From Sphaerospermopsis aphanizomenoides BCCUSP55 (GTDB lineage: Bacteria; Cyanobacteriota; Cyanobacteriia; Cyanobacteriales; Nostocaceae), in the NCBI RefSeq assembly GCF_001586785.1, contig NZ_LUFH02000049.1, positions 1 to 44,928 on the forward strand: DNA of 44,928 nucleotides, in the 5' to 3' direction. Position numbers and translations under genes: made by a program. Below, piece after piece: positions 33,735-39,611 of the stretch. The notes under the pieces are model-generated. The model did no database searches. It saw only the letters and a program-made list of their open reading frames with translations, and was not told the DNA's origin. How positions within the stretch are numbered: position 1 is the stretch's first letter; the number at the start of each line of letters is the position of its first letter.

Positions 33735-35366
33735 GTGTCTATTTTTCCTCATATCAGGTTTTTATCTTCTATCTGTTTATCTCTATTGACTCTCATCAGT
33801 TGTCAAAAAGTCCAATCTTCAAATCAGCGTTTAGCACCATTACCACAAGATCCATTAATTCAAGTTTACTTTAATCAATCTGAATCTTCAGAATACCAAG
33901 AAACTTACCGTCAGCAAACCCGCCTAGGAGACGACTTAGAAAAGCAGATTATTGATGCTATTTCCCAAGCGAAATCTACCATAGATGTAGCAGTCCAAGA
34001 ATTACGTTTACCTAAAATCGCCCAAGCATTAGCAGCAAAACAAAAAGCTGGTGTGAAGGTGAGGATAATTTTAGAGAATAACTATTCTCGTCCTTGGAGT
34101 AGCTTGAGTGCAACGGAAGTACAGAAACTAGAACAAAGAGAACAGGAACGATATCAAGAATTTCGCAAATTTGTGGATATCAATCAAGATCATCAAATCA
34201 CACCAGCAGAAATTAATCAACGTGATGCCTTAGTAATTATCCAAAATGCCCAAATTCCTTGGATAGATGATACAGCAGATGGTTCTTTTGGTAGCAGTTT
34301 AATGCATCATAAATTTGTGATTGTCGATAATCGCTTTGTGATAATTACTTCCGCTAACTTTACTTTAAGCGATACTTCAGGAGATTTTAGTAATTCTAGC
34401 AGTTTAGGTAATGCCAATAATTTATTAAAAATTGACAGTCCAGAATTAGCAAACTTATTTACAGAAGAGTTTAATATTATGTGGGGTGATGGTGCAGGAG
34501 GTAAATTAGATAGTAAATTTGGACTGAAAAAACCTGTGCGTTTACCAAAACAAATAAATTTAGCAAATAACAAAATTACAGTTCATTTTTCGCCCACATC
34601 CTCAACTCAACCTTGGAGTAATTCTAGTAATGGTTTAATTGCTAAAACCTTAAATTTAGCAACCAAAACAGTTGATATGGCATTATTTGTATTTGCTGAT
34701 CAGGATATTGCTAATATTTTAGAAAATCGTCACCATCAAAATGTAGAAATTCGGGCTTTAATTGAACCGCAATTTGCCTATCGTTCCTACAGTGAAGCTT
34801 TAGATATGATGGGATTAGCTTTAAGTGATAACTGTAAATATGAAGTTGATAATAAACCTTGGAAGAAGCCAATTAATACAGTCGGTGTACCTATTTTAGC
34901 CAAAGGAGATTTACTGCATCATAAATTCGCCGTCATTGATAACCAAACCGTAATTACAGGTTCACACAATTGGTCAGAAGCTGCTAATAATGGCAATGAT
35001 GAAACATTATTAGTAGTTGAAAATCCTACGGTTGCTGCTCATTATCAACGGGAATTTAACCGTCTTTACGCCCAAATTAAACCAGGATTACCGCCAAATA
35101 TTCAAACAAAAATTGATGCCGAAGTAAAAAAATGTCCGCAAATCAAAACTCCTTCATCTCTTCCTGAATTAAGGAGTAGCAAAATAAATCTCAACACAGC
35201 AACGCAGTCAGAATTAGAAACTCTTCCTGGTGTGGGTAAGAAATTAGCCCAAAGGATGATTATTGCCCGTCAACAGCAAAAATTTACATCTTTACAAGAT
35301 GTAGAAAAAGTGCCAGGAATCAGTGCTAGGATGGTAGAAAAATGGGACGAAATCATCACATGGTAA
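33735..35366 (+). CDS. Phospholipase D-like lipoprotein with EF-hand-like loop and C-terminal HhH domain
   Basis: 543 residues from a GTG start at 33735; no early ATG exists. The signal peptide ends in lipobox LISC near residue 23, so the protein is lipid-anchored outside the inner membrane. Two HKD motifs are present: HHKFVIVD (His191, Lys193, Asp198) and HHKFAVID (His395, Lys397, Asp402). Before the first, residues 148-159 (DINQDHQITPAE) match an EF-hand calcium loop, D-x-N-x-D-x-x-I-x-x-x-E. Residues about 485-543 form a ComEA-like helix-hairpin-helix (INLNTATQSELETLPGVG), a DNA-binding type. HKD proteins cleave phosphodiesters in lipids or nucleic acids, so with an HhH tail a secreted nuclease is plausible. 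The product could act on incoming or extracellular DNA. Confidence 0.92.
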   Translation: MSIFPHIRFLSSICLSLLTLISCQKVQSSNQRLAPLPQDPLIQVYFNQSESSEYQETYRQQTRLGDDLEKQIIDAISQAKSTIDVAVQELRLPKIAQALAAKQKAGVKVRIILENNYSRPWSSLSATEVQKLEQREQERYQEFRKFVDINQDHQITPAEINQRDALVIIQNAQIPWIDDTADGSFGSSLMHHKFVIVDNRFVIITSANFTLSDTSGDFSNSSSLGNANNLLKIDSPELANLFTEEFNIMWGDGAGGKLDSKFGLKKPVRLPKQINLANNKITVHFSPTSSTQPWSNSSNGLIAKTLNLATKTVDMALFVFADQDIANILENRHHQNVEIRALIEPQFAYRSYSEALDMMGLALSDNCKYEVDNKPWKKPINTVGVPILAKGDLLHHKFAVIDNQTVITGSHNWSEAANNGNDETLLVVENPTVAAHYQREFNRLYAQIKPGLPPNIQTKIDAEVKKCPQIKTPSSLPELRSSKINLNTATQSELETLPGVGKKLAQRMIIARQQQKFTSLQDVEKVPGISARMVEKWDEIITW

Positions 35367-35492
35367 GAATTTCATTTTTTTCTAACTCCATCCATAGAAA
35401 GGATAACAATGTAAATCTATTCTTTGAGAAAGAGGAAAAATAATGAACTACTTATTAACATCAACCTAACCGATATTACCCGGAGTTGGTTT

Positions 35493-35735
35493 ATGTCTAT
35501 CAAGATAAATGAATTACCCCAAGATATCAAAGCAATTTTACCAGAACACGCACAACAGATTTTTGTTGCTGCTTTCAATGCGGCGCAAAGTAATGGCATG
35601 AATGAAGAAGATACCCTAGAAGTAGCTTGGAGTAGCGTTAACAATGAATATGAACCTGATAGAGAAGGTAACTGGCACAGAAAACCAGATGACCCCGCTA
35701 CACATCATAAAGCTGTCATGTCTGGTGGTAATTAG
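35493..35735 (+). CDS. ChaB family protein
   Basis: 80 residues from ATG at 35493. An ATG 23 codons upstream is in frame but leads through non-conserved sequence, whereas a Shine-Dalgarno-like GGAG (35482-35485) precedes the chosen start. LPQDIKAILPEHAQQIFVAAFN matches the ChaB core (LPxxVxxxLPxHAQxI), and AWSSVNNEYEPDREGNWHRKP matches the conserved end. ChaB proteins were linked to cation transport through their gene neighbour ChaA, but their real function is unclear. No ChaA antiporter is seen here. It follows the PLD gene by 126 bases and could be its partner. Confidence 0.85.
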   Translation: MSIKINELPQDIKAILPEHAQQIFVAAFNAAQSNGMNEEDTLEVAWSSVNNEYEPDREGNWHRKPDDPATHHKAVMSGGN

Positions 35736-35917
35736 AAGAATCCATGAAACGGTAAAGGTGTGTAATCAATACAGTTTAAGATACTGTGTTAGATGTTAAC
35801 GGAATTTTATGGTTTCCAGCGATTTTCGGGGTAAGTTGCTAGTTAGGGCTATCAGAAATGGCTAACGCCTCCCGTCAGGGATACAGGATGTCCAGGATTT
35901 AAGGATGAACAGGATTA

Positions 35918-36078
35918 AGAGGATGTTTGAAAAGTCATGAAAGATACTAAAAACCCCTGTGGTAAACCTCTCCCCTACAAGGAGAGAGGCTTTAAAATCC
36001 CCATTCCCTTGTAGGGAAGGGGGCTGAGGGGTTAGGTTTGAGAAAATTTGTGTTAATAATACTTTTCAAACATCCTCT
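35918..36078. mobile_element. MITE, copy 1, perfect 18-base terminal inverted repeats
   Basis: agaggatgtttgaaaagt (35918-35935) is inverted exactly at 36061-36078. The 161-base element is non-coding. It is flanked by TA on both sides (before 35918 and at 36078-36079, read with the terminal T shared), as for IS630/Tc1-mariner derived elements. The interior has its own inverted repeat around the aacctctcccctac/gtagggaag words. The same ends occur in copy 2 at 36398-36562. Confidence 0.85.
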
Positions 36079-36130
36079 AATACCATTTCTTTGTGAGGCT
36101 GCGCCGAATTTTGTAACCTGGTCTTTTCCT

Positions 36131-36162
36131 CCTCTGTGTTCTCTGTGTCTCTGCGGTTCGTT
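36131..36162. repeat. Dispersed repeat producing phantom peptides
   Basis: cctctgtgttctctgtgtc followed by tctgcggttcgtt. I know this sequence as a frequent intergenic repeat in cyanobacteria; read on the minus strand it yields the peptide NEPQRHREHRG that pollutes many annotations. Confidence 0.6.
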
Positions 36163-36256
36163 CCTTTCTAAATTTGGCGCATCTTTATACAGAATTGGTA
36201 TAAGACTGTACATAAGGGTAATTATAACAAATGGGTAATTCCTAGTGTTTTAAACC

Positions 36257-36292
36257 GCTTTTTTTTGAGCTTTTTTTTGAGCTTTTTTTTGA
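36257..36292. repeat. Three tandem 12-mers GCTTTTTTTTGA
   Basis: Three perfect copies of GCTTTTTTTTGA, the last ending two bases into the start region of the disrupted gene that follows. The eight-T runs may have slipped and damaged that gene's start. Confidence 0.9.
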
Positions 36293-36721
36293 AAATTTAT
36301 TATCCTGTACTAAATGAAGAGTATGCTGTACAAATTGCTAGAGATTGGAACACAAAAGACAAAGCTTCTGGATATGTGGGTTATGTAACACGATTTAAGA
36401 GGATGTTTGAAAAGTCTCTCATGGTGTATCAAAGATTTTCAGATCCCCCTAAATCCCCCTTAAAAAGGGGGACTTTGAATCTAGTTCCCCCCTTAATAAG
36501 GGGGGTTAGGGGGGATCTAGAAGTGTTGAAAATAACCATCTCAAACTTTTAAAACAACCTCTAAGGTAAAAACCGAATTTCTCAATCAATACACTGTGCA
36601 AACTGTCGGTAGTTCTCAACATCAAGAGTATTGGATACCTGCTGAAAAATTAGATGAATTTAATGCTAATATTGTAGATATAATTGAAGTTATTGCTGAA
36701 TTTAGAGCGACGTTGAATTAA
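36289..36721 (+). pseudogene. Small unknown gene split by a MITE
   Basis: Exon-like halves 36289-36397 and 36563-36721 join into one frame when the MITE and one TA are removed: LKIYYPVLNEEYAVQIARDW ... YVTRF is followed by KVKTEFLNQYTVQTVGSSQH ... EYWIPAEKLDEFNANIVD and a stop, about 87 residues. The first codon is TTG (36289); the usual ATG seems to have been lost beside a 12-mer T-rich repeat. No ribosome site is seen. The protein is a soluble small type that I have no name for; many cyanobacteria seem to have relatives but I cannot verify that. It lies just upstream of the GNAT gene and may once have been co-transcribed with it. Confidence 0.8.
36398..36562. mobile_element. MITE, copy 2, inserted in the small gene
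   Basis: Left end agaggatgtttgaaaagt (36398-36415) is identical to copy 1; right end acttttaaaacaacctct (36545-36562) matches with two changes of 18. TA stands on each side and the gene frame closes perfectly when the element and one TA are removed, so TA was duplicated on insertion. Its inside contains another palindrome (about 36440-36525: gatccccct ... aggggggatc). Confidence 0.87.
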
Positions 36722-36729
36722 AACCAGGT

Positions 36730-37302
36730 ATGTTAATTATCAAAGACGAAATAAAAATTCGTCCCATGCAAGATAATAAACAAGATTATCTACTCATGAC
36801 CAAATGGCGTTCCGATGAAGAAGTATTAAAATTTTATGGTGGTAGAGATGATCCTTATAATTTCAAAAAAGTTATCCAAACATATAAACCTAGAATCTTA
36901 GGCAAAGAACCTTTAATTCCTTGCATTTTTGCCTATAAAAATCTAGATATTGGTTATTTACAATATTATGCTCTCAATCAATTACCACCACATCTGAGAG
37001 AAATGTATTCTCTCACAGAAACAGAAGATGTTTATGGCATTGATTTATTTATTGGTGAAACTGAATATTGGAATCAGGGCATTGGTACAAAAGTGCTTTC
37101 AACCGCGATAAATTATGTTTTTACACAACTGCACGCTGTTAAAATCGTCATTGACCCAAATGTAAAAAATCCCCGTGCTATTCGCTGCTATGAAAAATGT
37201 GGGTTTGTAAAAATTAAGCTATTACCCTGCCATGATCTGCACGAAGGAAAGTATCAGGATTGTTGGTTAATGGCAATAGACCGCAATAAATCATTACAAT
37301 AA
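36730..37302 (+). CDS. GNAT acetyltransferase (AAC(6')-like)
   Basis: 190 residues. The N-terminus IKIRPMQDNKQDYLLMTKWRSDEEVLKFYGG, split here as IRPM and MTKWRSDEEVLKFYGG, is characteristic of the aminoglycoside 6'-N-acetyltransferase-like group. YGIDLFIGETEYWNQGIGT holds the acetyl-CoA loop (NQGIGT), then VKIVIDPNVKNPRAIRCYEKCGF closes the fold. Enzymes of this group acetylate aminoglycosides, but chromosomal members often act on other amines such as siderophore precursors, so resistance should not be assumed. It starts nine bases after the split gene and may share its promoter. Confidence 0.87.
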   Translation: MLIIKDEIKIRPMQDNKQDYLLMTKWRSDEEVLKFYGGRDDPYNFKKVIQTYKPRILGKEPLIPCIFAYKNLDIGYLQYYALNQLPPHLREMYSLTETEDVYGIDLFIGETEYWNQGIGTKVLSTAINYVFTQLHAVKIVIDPNVKNPRAIRCYEKCGFVKIKLLPCHDLHEGKYQDCWLMAIDRNKSLQ

Positions 37303-37341
37303 AACAAACTACTTGCTGAAATTTAGTCGTCTATAAAAACC

Positions 37342-38535
37342 ATGACTCAACCAACTACAAAAATTTGTATACTAGGTGGCGGCTTTGGTGGATTGTACAC
37401 CGCCCTGCGTTTAAGCCAATTACCCTGGGAATCTACACCCAAACCTGAGATTATTTTAGTAGATCAGAGCGATCGCTTTGTCTTTGCCCCGCTGTTGTAC
37501 GAACTCCTCACCAACGAACTCCAAGCTTGGGAAATAGCCCCACCATACCAAGAACTGCTACAAGGTACAGGTGTGCGGTTTCATCAAGCAGTCGTTTCAG
37601 AAATCGACACCGACAAGCAACAAGTACAATTACAAGATGGCCAAAAAATTGCCTACGACCGTTTAGTATTAGCATTAGGCGGCGAAACACCCCTAGATTC
37701 AGTTCCCGGTGCAAGTAACTATGCTTACCCATTTCGCACCATCACAGATGTTTATCACCTAGAAGAAAAACTCAGAATTTTAGAAGCATCAGAATCAGAA
37801 AAAATTCGTGTTGCTATTGTGGGTGCTGGTTACAGCGGCGTAGAATTAGCTTGTAAACTAGCAGATAGAATTGGGGAAAAAGGACGTTTCCGCCTCATTG
37901 AAATCAGCGACCAAATTTTACGAACTTCCCCAGAATTTAACCGCGAAGCCGCCAAAAAAGCCTTAGATACCAGAGGCGTGTTTATAGATTTAGAAACCAA
38001 AGTATTATCAATCCAAGAAAATACCATCTCCCTAGAGTATAGAAACCAAGTAGACGAAATTCCTGTAGATTTGGTAATTTGGACAATTGGCACCAGAGTT
38101 TCCCCAGTGGTGAAAAATCTACCCCTCAAACAAAACCAACGAGGACAAATCTCCACAACACCAAAGCTACAAGTGCTAGAACATCCCGAAATCTTTGCTT
38201 TAGGAGATTTAGCAGACTGTCTTGATGCAGAAGGAAAACAAGTCCCCGCAACCGCACAAGTCGCCTTTCAACAAGCTGATTATACCGCTTGGAACATTTG
38301 GGCTTCTTTAACAAATCGTCCATTACTTCCCTTCCGCTATCAACAGTTAGGAGAAATGATGGCCTTGGGGGTCGATAACGCCACCCTCACAGCTTTAGGC
38401 ATTAAACTAGATGGCTCTTTAGGTTACATCGCCCGTCGTTTAGCTTATTTATACATATTACCAACGTTACAACATCAATTGAAGGTAGGGTTTAGTTGGT
38501 TGGTGAGTCCGATGATCAAAACCTTGTCTAAGTAA
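37342..38535 (+). CDS. ndbB: Type II NAD(P)H dehydrogenase-like flavoprotein, NdbB type
   Basis: 397 residues. The FAD site is ILGGGFGGLYTALRL (10-24), the NAD(P)H site VAIVGAGYSGVELACKLADR (from about 155), and the second FAD motif FALGDLADC near 290. The sequence follows the pattern I remember for cyanobacterial NdbB (slr1743), which reduces demethylphylloquinone in vitamin K1 synthesis: LVDQSDRFVFAPLLYELL, YAYPFRTITDVYHLEEKLR, and the C-terminal RLAYLYILPTLQHQLKVG. It probably sits on the thylakoid or plasma membrane face. Other type II NDH paralogues are the alternative. It follows the GNAT gene by 39 bases and could be co-transcribed. Confidence 0.82.
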   Translation: MTQPTTKICILGGGFGGLYTALRLSQLPWESTPKPEIILVDQSDRFVFAPLLYELLTNELQAWEIAPPYQELLQGTGVRFHQAVVSEIDTDKQQVQLQDGQKIAYDRLVLALGGETPLDSVPGASNYAYPFRTITDVYHLEEKLRILEASESEKIRVAIVGAGYSGVELACKLADRIGEKGRFRLIEISDQILRTSPEFNREAAKKALDTRGVFIDLETKVLSIQENTISLEYRNQVDEIPVDLVIWTIGTRVSPVVKNLPLKQNQRGQISTTPKLQVLEHPEIFALGDLADCLDAEGKQVPATAQVAFQQADYTAWNIWASLTNRPLLPFRYQQLGEMMALGVDNATLTALGIKLDGSLGYIARRLAYLYILPTLQHQLKVGFSWLVSPMIKTLSK

Positions 38536-38618
38536 AATTAGGTGACAGGGAATAGGGAATAGGTAGAAGGCAGAAATTTTGGATTCTGGATTTTGGATTG
38601 TTTTTTGGTTGACTCCAA

Positions 38619-38660
38619 TCTAAAATCTAAAATCTAAAATCTAAAATCTAAAATCTAAAA
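38619..38660. repeat. STRR heptamer array (TCTAAAA)6
   Basis: Six perfect copies of TCTAAAA. Just upstream lies ttggattctggattttggat, which can pair with the array as an imperfect stem, and cacccttacacccttacac words follow. The spacer 38536-38765 has no gene. Confidence 0.92.
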
Positions 38661-38765
38661 TTTTTTCCCCCACACCCTTACACCCTTACACCCATTCAGT
38701 TACAATCCTGATGACGCAGGTTGAGGGGTATGTGTTTGAATAACACAAATATTTAGTTAGGAATT

Positions 38766-39419
38766 ATGAAAAAACCGAAAGTAATTTTTTTAGATGCTGT
38801 AGGTACACTCTTTGGAGTTAAAGGCAGCGTAGGCATAGTTTATAGTCAAATAGCCCAAGAATTTGGCGTTTCTGTTGCCCCGGAAATCCTCAATAAACAC
38901 TTTTTTAAAAGCTTTAAAGCTGCACCACCACCCATATTTCATGATACAGATATTAAAGATATTCCCCAGCGAGAATTTGATTGGTGGCGAACTATTGCCC
39001 TCAACACCTTTGAAGGTGCAGGTGTGATCCAGGAATTTTCTGATTTTTCCGCTTTTTTTAGCGAACTATATATTCACTTTGGTACTGCTGAACCTTGGTT
39101 TGTCTATCCAGATGTGCCTCTAGCTTTGGTAAACTGGCGACGGTTGGGAGTTGAACTGGGTGTGCTGTCTAATTTTGACTCTCGTTTATACTCAGTATTG
39201 CAAAGCTTGGGACTCAGAGACTATTTCCAATCCATTACCATTTCTACCCAAGTACGTACAGCTAAACCAGATACGCAAATTTTTAACATTGCTTTGCAAA
39301 GCCATGACTGTTCGCCAGAGGAAGCATGGCATATTGGTGATAGTATTGCAGATGACTATAATGGTGCGAGAAAGGCGGGTATGAGGGGTATTTGGATTAA
39401 CCGCCAGCATAATTACTAG
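38766..39419 (+). CDS. HAD-superfamily hydrolase-like protein lacking the second nucleophile-motif Asp
   Basis: 217 residues. Motif I is FLDAVGTLFG, with the nucleophile Asp10 but Val12 where phosphatases have the second Asp. Motif II SNFDS follows LGVELGVL, motif III Lys in RTAKPDTQIF, and motif IV HIGDSIADDYNGA with the acidic pair. The cap domain is the helical C1 type. Replacement at position 12 is usual in haloacid dehalogenases and some REG-2-like proteins, so a normal phosphatase reaction is doubtful. The conserved DAVGTLFGVKGSVG is typical for cyanobacterial members. The real substrate is unknown. Confidence 0.87.
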   Translation: MKKPKVIFLDAVGTLFGVKGSVGIVYSQIAQEFGVSVAPEILNKHFFKSFKAAPPPIFHDTDIKDIPQREFDWWRTIALNTFEGAGVIQEFSDFSAFFSELYIHFGTAEPWFVYPDVPLALVNWRRLGVELGVLSNFDSRLYSVLQSLGLRDYFQSITISTQVRTAKPDTQIFNIALQSHDCSPEEAWHIGDSIADDYNGARKAGMRGIWINRQHNY

Positions 39420-39475
39420 CTGATTATTATCAGTATTAATTGACTACTTAACTGTAATCATTCAGTCTTCACCTG

Positions 39476-39494
39476 CTATATATCCCATATATAG
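39476..39494 (+). promoter_or_regulatory. Perfect dyad upstream of the NACHT gene
   Basis: CTATATAT (39476-39483) and ATATATAG (39487-39494) are exact inverted repeats around CCC, 118 bases before the NACHT start. It could be an operator, or the TATA-rich part of a promoter. Confidence 0.4.
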
Positions 39495-39611
39495 GAATCA
39501 TATTTGATTCTTCAAAAACACTCCGTACACTTCCCCTGTTCCCTGTTCCCTGTTAAGAGTTCCCTCTCTACACAGATAATTTCAAAAATCAAATACCAGT
39601 CCTATAAACAA

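Larger units (their letters stand above)
35736..36288. other. Repeat-packed spacer
   Basis: About 550 bases without a functional gene. It contains copies of the acaggatg/aggatttaagg words (35883-35917), the MITE at 35918-36078, the dispersed repeat at 36131-36162 and the T-rich 12-mer array at 36257-36292. The small frames here (35992-36213 and 36038-36238) are translations of repeats. Confidence 0.7.

Noticed and set aside
35992-36238. Short frames on both strands
   Set aside because: They are translations of the MITE and of the repeat at 36131-36162.
38580-38700. Possible CRISPR array because of regular repeats
   Set aside because: The units are 7 bases with no spacers, so this is an STRR.
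39504-39611. Upstream in-frame extension of the NACHT gene
   Set aside because: It translates dispersed ccctgtt repeat words and lacks similarity to an N-terminus; ATG at 39612 is preferred.
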